Shown here: positions 41,911 through 55,600 of the stretch, piece after piece
How positions within the stretch are numbered: position 1 is the first letter of the stretch
Layout of the letters: each line of letters starts with the position of its first letter
NCBI GenBank assembly: GCA_949752745.1
Contig: OX457024.1
Location: 52,097,810-52,161,809, forward strand
DNA: 64,000 bases
DNA from: Protula sp. h YS-2021
Taxonomy: Eukaryota; Annelida; Polychaeta; Sabellida; Serpulidae
Reading direction: 5' to 3'
Translations under genes and position numbers: made by a program
The notes under the pieces: model-generated
Seen by the model: the letters and a program-made list of their open reading frames with translations, nothing else
Databases searched by the model: none
Told to the model about the DNA's origin: nothing

Positions 41911-42800
41911 ACCAAGGATGTCCAGGGACATTGTGACCAGCCGAAATCTAGTGAATCCCTTATCCCGTATGACTGGGTAGTCTACAAGAGATACCTTCGA
42001 ACAACGTATCGAAATTGTATCCACACACGTGTACTGTTGGTCGGACATACACATTTTTTAAGGAACAGAAACGACCAGTGAATGGTGATATGACCAAACA
42101 CATGTGATTACGTTTGACAAGAAGAAAACGTCGCGTCTAAATCAGTATTACTTAAGTTTTAACGTTTTCGTATGTATTATTTTGTTTCGGTTTGCATTTC
42201 AAACCAGTGCGCATGTTTCTTTAACTTGCGTCGATGTGTGGTTTGGATTTCGGACTATGCGCATGTTTATTTAACTTGCCTTATGCTCTGTTCGCATTTC
42301 GGACCAGTGCGCATATTTATTTAGCTTGCGTTGACGTGCGGTTCGCAGTTCGAACCAGTGCGCATGTTTATTTAACTTGCGTCGATGCGCGGTCCGCAAT
42401 TCGGACCAATGCGCATGTTTATTCAACTTCCAATTTTTGGCGGATAGAAAACATTCGTACAACATTTAAAGACAATCCGATCAAAATTGGGGAAGAAGAA
42501 GCATTTTGAAAATTGGCTACCAAAAAATTGCAAATGCCCCCCCCCCCCTAGAAACATTGTGAAAATTAACGACCAAAAACTTAACAGCCAAGAAAGTCAA
42601 AAATGTCCCCATTTGGCCAATTTGTAGCGGATCGCAAAAAAAAAAAAACTTTTAAAGAGGAGCCTACCTTGAGAAGAATCATACAAAATTCGAAAGGAAT
42701 TCAATGAAAATTGTGGGAGAAGAAGCATCTTAAAAACTGACAGTCAAAAAATAAAAATGTTCCCCATTTCGCCAATATTTATCATAACACCTCAGCAAAC
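41911..42800 (+). mobile_element. Chimeric Helentron-like element: J-type 5' end, I-4-type body
   Basis: ACCAAGGATGTCCAGGGACA and TTGTGACCAGCCGAAATCTA are the 5' end of the J family. After about 80 bp it runs into AGAGATACCTTCGAACAACG, TATCGAAATTGTATCCACAC and on into a 51-bp array and GGATCGCCAAAAA units, the body of I-4. No terminal hairpin was found near 42800. Confidence 0.55.
42190..42430 (+). repeat. 51-bp minisatellite, ~5 units
   Basis: GCATTTCGGACCAGTGCGCA units as at 4160-6290, followed directly by GGATCG-type units (42430-42790). Confidence 0.9.
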
Positions 42801-43793
42801 CAGACGGCAATTTTTTATATGTAAATAAAAATTTGACCGTTGTTGTGTAACAGCTGACCTTTGAAAGGATCTATTCACCGAAATGCCGTTGGGGTTGGCA
42901 ACGCAATTTGCAAACAGCAGCGCAGTTGGACCAGTAACCTTACTCCCCCGCGTTGTTGTCCAACAGCTAACCTCTACGTCAGTTCGATGTTATCATTTTA
43001 ATGGGCAAACCCACTGGAGATTCCACAGGAGCAGTACTAATAAAAGAGAGGAACTACTTCTTGAAATAACTATCCGCTTTGTGCTTGAGCATAACAGACA
43101 GATTTTCTAAGACGTCATCTGTTTCATAACAACGACTCCGGTGGGCCCATAATATCACGTGATCCCAGGTTCTTCAACTGAATGAAATCGGGTACAAAAA
43201 AGTATGATGGGAACTGATCACATTTTCCAATAGAACGAGAAAAAAACCTGTTTACGGATTATAATCCTGTCCACGAGAATATAACATTTGGTTCCATTTT
43301 TGAGACCCTTATCCCCACTTGAAACCCCACAACCACGGCTTTATTTTATAAGATTTACTATAAAACACTTAGACATAAAAATGAACATGATGAACGCGAA
43401 GCTTCGAGCAAGGCCGGAAAGAGGGTAGTGGAACCTCCGGCATGAAGCTGTCACGCATACAAATGAACACCTACGAATGATATTCATCTAAAGTAGATTA
43501 TTGGATAATCCGAACAAAATGGCTGTCACAGCGATATTATTACATGCTTATACATATTGGTTTGTACGAACACCAGACTGCAGTCTTTTTTCCATTGTAT
43601 ACCCAACTGCACACGCTGTGCCTTGAGACGTGTCAATCCTAGCGCTGAAAGAAATCTACTGCCTTGATTTGCTACGGTATTTGCACGCATTCTCCGGCTC
43701 AGAGTCTGGGCAAACGAGCAATCGTTGCTTAATCTGCAACTTTTTTATTGAGCCGTTCCGTCAGGTCCCGAGGAGTAAACTGTCCCGTCTCAC

Positions 43794-44143
43794 CTGACCT
43801 TGTCGCACGATTTTCCAGCACGCGGGACACACCCATCGTACAACAACTTGTCATAGTCACTGATACACCAAAAAATGTCAATTTCAAAGATACTTGAAGT
43901 TTCTTTCTACTTTCCACATTTTAGCTTGAAAAGCGGGTTGAAAGAAAAACTACTCGAGGATAAACTCACCCAGAAAATTTCGGCGTCGCTTTGCGACACT
44001 CCGCACGCCTTACACTGCATAACGGAATCCCTCTCGATAAACTCACAACCGGTGGTCGTTCCTAGCAGCGTGTCTGTTGACATAAAGAGGACGTGTAGCC
44101 AACCACAACACCGGCCACAGGTGATGTGCAGCCCAAGCGACAA
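43794..44143 (-). CDS. Possible 5' exons, phases not reconciled
   Basis: A frame MSTDTLLGTTTGCEFIERDS, then VMQCKACGVSQSDAEIFW, ends at a strong donor, GTGAGT (43970). About 110 bp on, an acceptor GTGTATCAG|TGACTATG opens DYDKLLYDGCVPRAGKSCDK before GTGAGA (43794). Each looks exon-like and cysteine-bearing, but their phases do not join and there is no room for another exon between them. At most one is likely real. 41664-41910 and 42801-43790 hold nothing else I can support. Confidence 0.2.
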
Positions 44144-47100
44144 GCAAATTCAAAAGTATAAGGTAGATCGCACAAAAGTGAGGTCTGGTTTTGGAAATCA
44201 CTATTTTTTTAATATTGAGACTTTTCTAGCAGAAATATGCAGAGTGCCGTTTTGAACATTTAATGCTTATTTTTATATTAAAATGTCATTAAAGATATCA
44301 ATAAATCAATGTAGATCTCGTTAATTTATATTTTGCTGTCAACAGCTGAATTTTAGATAGTAAAATGTATATTTTGGAGATCAAAAAATCAATGTTATAA
44401 ACTGAAAAAAATCTTAAAGGAGATACTTATTTATATAAAATTTTACGAATCGTCATCTTTGCGTATTGATTTGACCTTGAAAACAACCTTAATGAAAAAA
44501 AGTATTGATAGAACTCGATTAAATCAAGTTCTATATTATTCCAAAGTTTGGTGCCAATTGGAGCAGTCGTTTCTGACGAGTTGTGATGACAAAATGACGG
44601 GCAAAATCACGGGCGACTGTGAAGTAAAAAAAAAAAAAAAAGACGATGAAAATCTGACGGGTACCCTAATACCAAAGCATATAACTGTTTGCAAGACTTC
44701 GTCTTGCCAAGTGTTAATAATGAAAAAATATTGATAGTTTTGCAATGCCCCAAAGCCTACAGAGTGTTTACAACAAGAGGCCTTAAGTGTTATGTAACTG
44801 CAACAAGGCACAGAAAGCTTTTGCTTTGTGCTGAGCGTTCACTATGCAGGCGTGTGTGCGTGTGTGTATGTACTTGTATGAGTTCTGCTGGTAAGCTACA
44901 AGGCGCGGGTGTGTAAGTATCTTGAATGAGAACTGCTGGTAAGCTAGAAGGATCGGGTGTGTAACTACCTTGAATGAGAACTGCTGGTAAGCTAGAAGGA
45001 TCGGGTGTGTAACTACCTTGAATGAGAACTGCTGGTAAGCTAGAAGGATCGGGTGTGTAACTACCTTGAATGAGAACTGCTGGTAAACTACAAGACGCGG
45101 GTGAGTAGGTACCCTGAATGAGTTCTGCTGGTAAGCTATCAGGTGCAGGTGTGCATGTACTTGGATGAGCTCTGCTGGTAAGCTACAAGGCTCGAGTGTG
45201 TAAGTACCTTGAATGAGAACTGCTGGTAAGCTACAGGGCGCGGGTGTGTAGGTACATTCAATGAGTTTTGCTGCTCAGCCTTTAGGCGCCGGTGTTTAGG
45301 TACCCTGAATGAGTTCTGCTGGTAAGCTACAAGGCGCGGGTGTGTAGGTAACCGGATGAGATCTCCTGGTAAGCTTCAAGGCTCGGGTGTGTTGGTACCT
45401 TGAATGAGAACTGTTGGTAAGCTACAAGGCGCGGGTGAGTAGGCACCGTGAATGAGTTCTGCTGGTAAGCTATTAGGCGCAGGTGCGTATGTACTTGGAT
45501 GAGTTCTGATGGTAAGCTACAAGGCTGGGGTGTGTAAGTATCTTGAATGAGAACTGCTGGTAAGCTACAAGGCGCGGGTGTGTAGGTACATTCAATGAGT
45601 TTTGCTGCTCAGCCTTGAATGAGTTCTACTGGTAAACTACAAAGCGTAGGCTACAAGGCGCGGGTGTGTAAGTTTCTTGAATTTGAACTACTGGTAAGCT
45701 AGAAGGCGCGGGCATGTAGATACCTTGAATGAGGTCTGCTGGAAAGCCGCAAGGCTAGGGTTTGTAGGTACCTTGAATGAGAACTGCTGGTAAGCTAAAA
45801 GGCGTGGATGCGGAAGTAGCCTGAATTTGAACTGCTGGTAAGCTATAAGGTGCGGGCTGTTAGGTACCTTGAATGAGCTCTGCTGGTAAGCTTCAAGGCG
45901 CGGGTGTGTTGGTACCTTGAATGAGAACTGTTGGTAAGCTACAAGGCGCGGGTGAGTAGGCACCGTGAATGAGTTCTGCTGGTAAGCTATTAGGCGCAGG
46001 TGCGTATGTACTTGGATGAGTTCTGATGGTAAGCTACAAGGCTGGGGTGTGTAAGTATCTTGAATGAGAACTGCTGGTAAGCTTCAAGGCGCGGGTGTGT
46101 TGGTACCTTGAATGAGTTCTGCTGGTAAGCTACAAGGGTCGGGTTTGTAGTACCTTGAATTTCAACTGCTGGTAAGCTACAAGGCGCGGCCTGTAGATAT
46201 CTTGATGAGTTCTGCTGGTAAGCTAAAAGGTGCGGGTGTGTAGGTACCTCTAATGAGTTCTGCTGGTAAGCTATCTGGCGCAGGGGTGTATGTACTTGGA
46301 CGTATTCTGCTGGTAAGCTACAAGGCTCGGGTGTGTAGGAAACTTGAATGAGAACTGCTGGTAAGCTACAAGGCGCGGCCTGTAAATATCTTGATGAGTT
46401 CTGCTGGTAAACTACAAGGCGATGTGTGTAGGTAAATTGAATGAGTTTTGCTGGTAAGCTACAAGACGCGGGGGTGTAGGTACCTTGAATGAGTTCTACT
46501 GGTACGCTACAAGGTGCGGGCGTGTAGTTACCTTGAATGGGTTCTGCTGGTAAGTTACAAGACTCGGGTGTGTAGGTACCTCTAACGGGTTCTGCTGGTA
46601 AGCTATCAGGCGCAAGGGGTGTATCTACTTGGACAAGCTCTGATCGTAAGATACATGGTTCGGGTGTGTAAGTCCCTTGAATGAGAAATACTGGTAAGCT
46701 ACGAGGAGCGGGTGTGTAGGTATCTTGAATGAGTTATACTGGTAAGCTACAAGACGCGGTTGTGTAGGTATCTTGAATGAGTTCTGCTGGTAAACGACAA
46801 GGTTCGGGTTTGTAGGCACCTTGAATGAGAACTGCTGGTAACCTACAAGGCGCGGTTGTGTATGTACCTTGAATTTGAACTGCTGGTAAGCTGTAAGTTT
46901 CAGGCGTGTAGGAACCTTGAATGAGAACTGCTGGTAAGCAACAAGGCGCGGGCGTGTAGGTACCTTGAACGAGAACTGCTGGTAACCTTCAATGCGCGGG
47001 TGTGTAGGTACCTTGAATGAGAACTGGTGGTAAGCTACAAGGCGCCTGTGTGTAGGTACCTTAAATGAGTTCTGTTGGTAAGCTACAAGGCGCGGATGTG

Positions 47101-49699
47101 TATGTACTTGGATTAGTTCTGCTGGTAAGCTACAAGGCGCGGGTGTGTAGGTACGCTGAATGAGTTCTGCTGGTAACCTACAAGGCGCGGGTCCGTAGGT
47201 ACCTTGAATGAGTTTTGTTGGTAAGCTTCAAGGCGCGGGCGTGTAGATTCCTTGAATGAGTTCTGCTGGTAAGCTATAAGTCGAGGGTTTGTAGGCACCT
47301 TGAATGACTTCTGCTGGTAAGCTACAAGGCGCGGGTGTGTATGTACTTGGATTAGTTCTGCTGGTAAGCTACAAGGCGCGGGTGTGTAGGTACCCTGAAT
47401 GAGTTCTGCTGGTAAGCTACAAGGCTCGTGTGTAGGTATCTTGAATTTGAACTGCTGGTACGCTACAAGATTAAGGGGTGTAGGTACCTTGAATGAGTTC
47501 TGCTGGTAAGCTACAAGACGCGGGTGAGTAGGTACGTTGAATGAGTTCTAATGGTAAGCTACAAGACGCGGGGGCGTAGGTACCTTGAATGAGTTCTGTT
47601 GGTAAGCTACAAGATGCGGGGGTTACAGGTACCTTGAATCAGTTCTGCTGGTCAGCTACAAGGCGGGGTGTGTAGGTACCTTGAATAAGTTCTGCTGCTA
47701 AGCTAGAAGATGCGCGGGTGTAGGTACCTTGAATGAGTTCTGCTGAAAGGTACAAGGTGCGGACGTGTAGGTACTTTGAATGAGTTCTGCTGGTAAGCTA
47801 CAAGGCGCGGGTGTGTAGGTACCTCTAATGAGTTGTGCTGGTAAGCTATCAGGTGCAGAGGTGTATGTACTTAGACGAGTTCTGCTGGTAAGCTACAAGG
47901 CTCGGGTGTGTAAGTCCCTTGATTGAGAACTGCTGGTAAGCTACGAGGAGCGGGTCCGTAGGTACCTTGAATGACTTCTGCTGGTACGCTACAAGGTGCG
48001 GGTGTGTACCTACTTGGATGAATTCTGGTGGTAAGCTTCAAGACTAGGGTGTGTAGGTACCTTGAATGAGAACTGCTAGTAAGCTACAAGGCGCAGATGT
48101 GTAGGTACCTTGAATGAGCTCTGCTGGTAAGCTACAAGGCCCGGGTGTGTAGGTACCTTGAATGAGTTTTGCTGGGAAGCTACAAGGTGCGGGTGTGTAT
48201 GTACTTGGATGAATTCTGCTGGTAAGCTACAAGGCCCGGGTGTGTAGGTACCTTGAGTGAGTTCTGCTGGTAAGCTAGAAGGCGTGGGTGTGTATGTACT
48301 TCGATTAGTTCTGCTGGTAACTACAACACGCGGAGGTGTAGGCACCTTGAATGAGTTCTGCTGGTAAGCTACAAGACGCGGGGGTGTAGGTACCTTGAAT
48401 GAGTTCTGCTGGTAAGCTACAAGGCGGGGTGTGTAGGTACCTTGAATAAGTTCTGCTGGTAAGCTACAAGCTGCGGGCCTGTAGGTACCTTGAATGAGGT
48501 CTGCTGGTAAGTTACAAGGTGCGGTTGTGTAGGTACCTCTAACGAGATCTGCTGGTAAGCTATCAGGCGCAGGGGTGTATGTACTTGGACGAGTTCTGCT
48601 GGTAAGCTACAAGACTCGAGTGTGTAAGTCCCCTGAATAGGAACTGCTTGTAGCGATAAGGTGCGGGTTTGTTGGTAAATTGAATGAGTTTTGCTGGTAA
48701 GCTACAAGGCTCGGCTGTGTTGGTGCCTTGAATGAGAACTGCTCGTAAGCTACAAGGCGCCGGAGAGTAGATACCTTGACTGAATTCTGCTGGTAAGCTA
48801 CAAGGCTAGGGTTTGTAGGTACCTTGAATGCGAACTGCTGTTAAGCTATAACGTGCGGGCGTTTAGGTACCTTGAATGAGTTCTGCTGCTAAGCTACAAG
48901 ACGCGGGCGTGAAGGTACCTTAAATGAGATATGCTGGTAAGCTGCAAGGCGCGGGAGTGTAGGTGCCTTGAATGAGAACGGCTGGTAAGCTACAAGGCGC
49001 AGGTGTGTAGGCACTTGGATGGTTTCTGCTGGTAAGCTTCAAGGCTCGGGTGTGTATATACCTTGAATGAGAACTGCTGGTAAGCTACAAGGCGCGGGTG
49101 TGTAGGTACCTTGAGTGAGTTCTGCTGGTAAGCTACAAGGCGGGGTGTGTAGGTACCTTGAATGAGTTCTGCTGGTAAGCTTCAAGGCTCGGGTGTGTAT
49201 GTACCTTGAATGAGAACTGCTGGTAAGCTACAAGGTGCAGGTGTATAGGTACTTTGAATGAGTTCTGCTGGTAAGCTACAAGGCGGGGTGTGTAGGTACC
49301 TTGAATGAGTTCTGCTGATAAGCTTCAAGGCTCGGGTGTTTAGGTACTTTCAATGAGAACTGCTGGTAAGCTACAAAGCGCGGGTGTGTAGGTACCTTGA
49401 ATGAGTTTTTCTCGTAAGATACAAGGCACGGTTGTGTGTGTGTACCTTGAATGAGTTCTGCTGTTAAGCTACAAGGTGCGGGCGTATAGGTACTTTGAAT
49501 GAGTTCTGCTGATAAGCTACAAGGTGCGGGCGTGTAGGTACCTTGAATGAGAACTGCTGGTAAGCTACAAGGCGCGGGCGTGTAGATACCTTGAATGAGT
49601 TCTGCTGGGAGGCTACAAGGCTAGGGTTTGTAGGCACCTTGAATGAGAACTGCTGCTAAGCTACAAGGCTCAGGTGTGTAGCTACCATGAATTTGAACT

Positions 49700-52600
49700 G
49701 CTGGTAATCTACAAGGTGCGGGTGTGTAGGTATCTTGAATGAGAACGCCTGGTAAGCTACAAGGCGCGGGTGTGTAGGCACCTTGAATGAGAACTGCTCG
49801 TAGGCTACAATTTGCGGGTGTGTAGGTACTTGGATGAGTCCAGCTGGTAAGCTTCAAGGCGGGGGTGTGTAGGTACCTTCAATGAGTTCTGCTGGTAAAC
49901 TAAAAGGTGCGGGCGTATAGGCACTTTGAATGAGTTCTGCTGATAAGCTACAAGGTGCGGGCGTGTAGGTACCTTGCATGAGAACTGCTGGTAAGCTACA
50001 AAGCGGGGGTTTGTAGGTACCTTGAATGAGTTCTTCTGGTAAGCTACAAGGCGCAGGTGTGTAGGTACATTCAATGAGTTCTGCTGGTAAGCTACAAGGT
50101 GCGGGCGTATAGGTACCTTGAATTTGAACAGCTGGTAATCTATAAGGTGCGGGCGGTTAGGTACCTTGAATGAGTTCTGATGGTAAGCTACAAGACGCAT
50201 GCTGTAGGTACCTTGAATGAGAACTGCTGGTACGATTCAAGGCACGGGTGTGTTGGTACCTTAAATAAGAACTGCTGGTAAGGTACAATGCGCGGGTTTG
50301 TAGGTAAATTGAATGAGTTCTTCTGGTATGCTACAAGACGCAGGGGTGTAGGTACCTTAAATGAGTTCTTCTGGTAAGCTACAAGACGCGGGGTTGTATG
50401 TACCTTGAATAAGTTCTGCTGGTAAGCTACAAGGCGCGGTTGTGCAGGTACCTCTAATGAGTTCTGCTGGTAAGCTATCAGGCGCAGGGGTGTATGTAGT
50501 TGGACGAGTTCTGCTGGTAAGCTACAAGGCTCGAGTGTGTAAGTCCCCTGAACGAAAACTGCTGGTAAACTATAAGGCGCGGGTTTGAAGGTACCTTGAA
50601 CGAGTTTTGTTGGTAAGCTACAAGGCACGGGTGTGAAGGTATCTTGAATGAGTTCTGCTGGTAATCTACAAGGCTGGGGTGTGTAGGTACCTTGAATGAG
50701 AACTGCTGGTAAGCTACAAGGCGAGGGCTCGTAGATACCTTGATTGAGTTCTGCTTGAGAGCTACAAGACGCGGAGGGTGTAGGTACCTTGAATGAGCTC
50801 TGCTGGTAAGCTACAAGACGCGGGTGTGTAGGTACCTTGAATGAGAACTGCTGGTAAGCTTCATGTCGCGGGTGTGTTGGTACCTTGAATGAGAACTGCT
50901 GGTAAGCTACAAGGTGCGGGCATCTAGATACCTTAAATGAGTTCTGCTGGTAAGGTACAAGGCGAGTGTTAGTAGGTACCTTGAATGAGTTTTGTTGGTA
51001 AGCTACAAGACGCGGGTTGTAGGTACCTTGAATGAGAACTGCTGGTAAGCTACAAACCGCGGGTGTGAAGGTACCTTGAATTTCAACTGCTGGTAAGCTA
51101 CAAGGCGTGGTTGTGTATGTACTTGGATGATTTGTGCTGGTAAGCTAAAAGGCGCGGGTTTGTAGCTGGCTTGAATGAGTTCTGTTAATAAGCTACAAGG
51201 CGCGGGTGTGTAGGTACCTTGAATGAGTTCTGCTAATAAGCTACAAGGCGCGGGTGTGTAGATACTTTGAATGAGTTCTGCTGGTAAGCTACAAGGCGCG
51301 GGTGTGTAGATACCTTGAATGAGTTCTGCTGGTAAGCTACACGGCGCGGGTGTGTAGGTACTTTGAATTTGAACTGCTGGAAAGGTAGAGGGTCCGGGTG
51401 TGTAGGTACCTTGAATGAGAACTGCTGGTAAGCTTCAAGGCGGGGTGTGTAGGTACTTGGATGGGTTCTGCTGGTGAGCTATAAGGCGCGGGTGTGAAGG
51501 TACTTGGGTGAGTTCTGCTGGTGGGCTACAGGGCTCGGGTGCGAAGGTACCTTGAATGAGAACTGCTGGTAAGCTAAAAGGAGAGGGCGTGCAGGTACCT
51601 TGAATGAGTTTTGCTGGTAAGCTACGATGTGCGGGTGTGTAGGTACTTTGAATTTGAACTGCTGGTAAGGTAGAAGGTCAGGGTGTGTAGGTACCTTGAA
51701 TGAGAACTGCTGGTAAGCTACAAGGCGCGGGCATGTAGACACCTTGAATGAGTTCTGCTGGTAAGCTACAAGGCGCGGATGTGTAGGTACCTTGAATGAG
51801 TTCTGCTGGTGGGCTACAGGGCTCGGGTGTGAAGGTACCTTGAATGAGAACTGCTGGTAAGCTACAAGAAGAGGGCGCGTAGGTACCTTGAATGAGAACG
51901 CCTGGTAAGCTACAAGGCGCGGGTGTGTAGGCACCTTGAATGAGAACTGCTCGTAGGCTACAATTTGCGGGTGTGTAGGTACTTGGATGAGTCCAGCTGG
52001 TAAGCTTCAAGGCGGGGGTGTGTAGGTACCTTCAATGAGTTCTGCTGGTAAACTAAAAGGTGCGGGCGTATAGGCACTTTGAATGAGTTCTGCTGATAAG
52101 CTACAAGGTGCGGGCGTGTAGGTACCTTGCATGAGAACTGCTGGTAAGCTACAAAGCGGGGGTTTGTAGGTACCTTGAATGAGTTCTGCTGGTAAGCTAC
52201 AAGGCGCAGGTGTGTAGGTACCTTGAATGAGTTCTGCTGGTGGGCTACAGGGCTCGGGTGTGAAGGTACCTTGAATGAGAACTGCTGGTAATCTACAAGG
52301 TGCGGGTGTGTAGGTATCTTGAATGAGAACGCCTGGTAAGCTACAAGGCGCGGGTGTGTAGGCACCTTGAATGAGAACTGCTCGTAGGCTACAATTTGCG
52401 GGTGTGTAGGTACTTGGATGAGTCCAGCTGGTAAGCTTCAAGGCGGGGGTGTGTAGGTACCTTCAATGAGTTCTGCTGGTAAACTAAAAGGTGCGGGCGT
52501 ATAGGCACTTTGAATGAGTTCTGCTGATAAGCTACAAGGTGCGGGCGTGTAGGTACCTTGCATGAGAACTGCTGGTAAGCTACAAAGCGGGGGTTTGTAG

Positions 52601-55600
52601 GTACCTTGAATGAGTTCTTCTGGTAAGCTACAAGGCGCAGGTGTGTAGGTACATTCAATGAGTTCTGCTGGTAAGCTACAAGGTGCGGGCGTATAGGTAC
52701 CTTGAATTTGAACAGCTGGTAATCTATAAGGTGCGGGCGGTTAGGTACCTTGAATGAGTTCTGATGGTAAGCTACAAGACGCAGGCTGTAGGTACCTTGA
52801 ATGAGAACTGCTGGTAAGATTCAAGGCACGGGTGTGTTGGTACCTTAAATAAGAACTGCTGGTAAGGTACAATGCGCGGGTTTGTAGGTAAATTGAATAA
52901 GTTCTTCTGGTATGCTACAAGACGCAGGGGTGTAGGTACCTTAAATGAGTTCTGCTGGTAAGCTACAAGACGCGGGGTTGTATGTACCTTGAATAAGTTC
53001 TGCTGGTAAGCTACAAGGCGCGGTTGTGCAGGTACCTCTAATGAGTTCTGCTGGTAAGCTATCAGGCGCAGGGGTGTATGTAGTTGGACGAGTTCTGCTG
53101 GTAAGCTACAAGGCTCGAGTGTGTAAGTCCCCTGAACGAAAACTGCTGGTAAACTATAAGGCGCGGGTTTGAAGGTACCTTGAACGAGTTTTGTTGGTAA
53201 GCTACAAGGCACGGGTGTGAAGGTATCTTGAATGAGTTCTGCTGGTAATCTAAAAGGCTGGGGTGTGTAGGTACCTTGAATGAGAACTGCTGGTAAGCTA
53301 CAAGGCGAGGGCTCGTAGATACCTTGATTGAGTTCTGCTTGAGAGCTACAAGACGCGGAGGGTGTAGGTACCTTGAATGAGCTCTGCTGGTAAGCTACAA
53401 GACGCGGGTGTGTAGGTACCTTGAATGAGAACTGCTGGTAAGCTTCATGTCGCGGTTGTGTTGGTACCTTGAATGAGAACTGCTGGTAAGCTACAAGGTG
53501 CGGGCATCTAGATACCTTAAATGAGTTCTGCTGGTAAGGTACAAGGCGAGTGTTAGTAGGTACCTTGAATGAGTTTTGTTGGTAAGCTACAAGACGCGGG
53601 TTGTAGGTACCTTGAATGAGAACTGCTGGTAAGCTACAAACCGCGGGTGTGAAGGTACCTTGAATTTCAACTGCTGGTAAGCTACAAGGCGTGGTTGTGT
53701 ATGTACTTGGATGATTTGTGCTGGTAAGCTAAAAGGCGCGGGTTTGTAGCTGGCTTGAATGAGTTCTGTTAATAAGCTACAAGGCGCGGGTGTGTAGGTA
53801 CCTTGAATGAGTTCTGCTAATAAGCTACAAGGCGCGGGTGTGTAGATACTTTGAATGAGTTCTGCTGGTAAGCTACAAGGCGCGGGTGTGTAGATACCTT
53901 GAATGAGTTCTGCTGGTAAGCTACACGGCGCGGGTGTGTAGGTACTTTGAATTTGAACTGCTGGAAAGGTAGAGGGTCCGGGTGTGTAGGTACCTTGAAT
54001 GAGAACTGCTGGTAAGCTTCAAGGCGGGGTGTGTAGGTACTTGGATGGGTTCTGCTGGTGAGCTATAAGGCGCGGGTGTGTAGGTACTTGGGTGAGTTCT
54101 GCTGGTGGGCTACAGGGCTCGGGTGCGAAGGTACCTTGAATGAGAACTGCTGGTAAGCTAAAAGGAGAGGGCGTGCAGGTACCTTGAATGAGTTTTGCTG
54201 GTAAGCTACGATGTGCGGGTGTGTAGGTACTTTGAATTTGAACTGCTGGTAAGGTAGAAGGTCAGGGTGTGTAGGTACCTTGAATGAGAACTGCTGGTAA
54301 GCTACAAGGCGCGGGCATGTAGACACCTTGAATGAGTTCTGCTGGTAAGCTACAAGGCGCGGATGTGTAGGTACCTTGAATGAGTTCTGCTGGTGGGCTA
54401 CAGGGCTCGGGTGTGAAGGTACCTTGAATGAGAACTGCTGGTAAGCTACAAGAAGAGGGCGCGTAGGAACCTTGAATGAGAACGCCTGGTAAGCTACAAG
54501 GCGCGGGTGTGTAGGCACCTTGAATGAGAACTGCTCGTAGGCTACAATTTGCGGGTGTGTAGGTACTTGGATGAGTCCAGCTGGTAAGCTTCAAGGCGGG
54601 GGTGTGTAGGTACCTTCAATGAGTTCTGCTGGTAAACTAAAAGGTGCGGGCGTATAGGCACTTTGAATGAGTTCTGCTGATAAGCTACAAGGTGCGGGCG
54701 TGTAGGTACCTTGCATGAGAACTGCTGGTAAGCTACAAAGCGGGGGTTTGTAGGTACCTTGAATGAGTTCTTCTGGTAAGCTACAAGCCGCAGGTGTGTA
54801 GGTACCTTGAATGAGTTCTGCTGGTGGGCTACAGGGCTCGGGTGTGAAGGTACCTTGAATGAGAACTGCTGGTAATCTACAAGGTGCGGGTGTGTAGGTA
54901 TCTTGAATGAGAACGCCTGGTAAGCTACAAGGCGCGGGTGTGTAGGCACCTTGAATGAGAACTGCTCGTAGGCTACAATTTGCGGGTGTGTAGGTACTTG
55001 GATGAGTCCAGCTGGTAAGCTTCAAGGCGGGGGTGTGTAGGTACCTTCAATGAGTTCTGCTGGTAAACTAAAAGGTGCGGGCGTATAGGCACTTTGAATG
55101 AGTTCTGCTGATAAGCTACAAGGTGCGGGCGTGTAGGTACCTTGCATGAGAACTGCTGGTAAGCTACAAAGCGGGGGTTTGTAGGTACCTTGAATGAGTT
55201 CTTCTGGTAAGCTACAAGGCGCAGGTGTGTAGGTACATTCAATGAGTTCTGCTGGTAAGCTACAAGGTGCGGGCGTATAGGTACCTTGAATTTGAACAGC
55301 TGGTAATCTATAAGGTGCGGGCGGTTAGGTACCTTGAATGAGTTCTGATGGTAAGCTACAAGACGCAGGCTGTAGGTACCTTGAATGAGAACTGCTGGTA
55401 AGATTCAAGGCACGGGTGTGTTGGTACCTTAAATAAGAACTGCTGGTAAGGTACAATGCGCGGGTTTGTAGGTAAATTGAATGAGTTCTTCTGGTATGCT
55501 ACAAGACGCAGGGGTGTAGGTACCTTAAATGAGTTCTGCTGGTAAGCTACAAGACGCGGGGTTGTATGTACCTTGAATAAGTTCTGCTGGTAAGCTACAA

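Noticed and set aside
42883..43110. 75-codon plus-strand frame
   Set aside because: It has no recognisable motif or splice context and is of a length expected by chance in this composition; not repeat-derived but unsupported.
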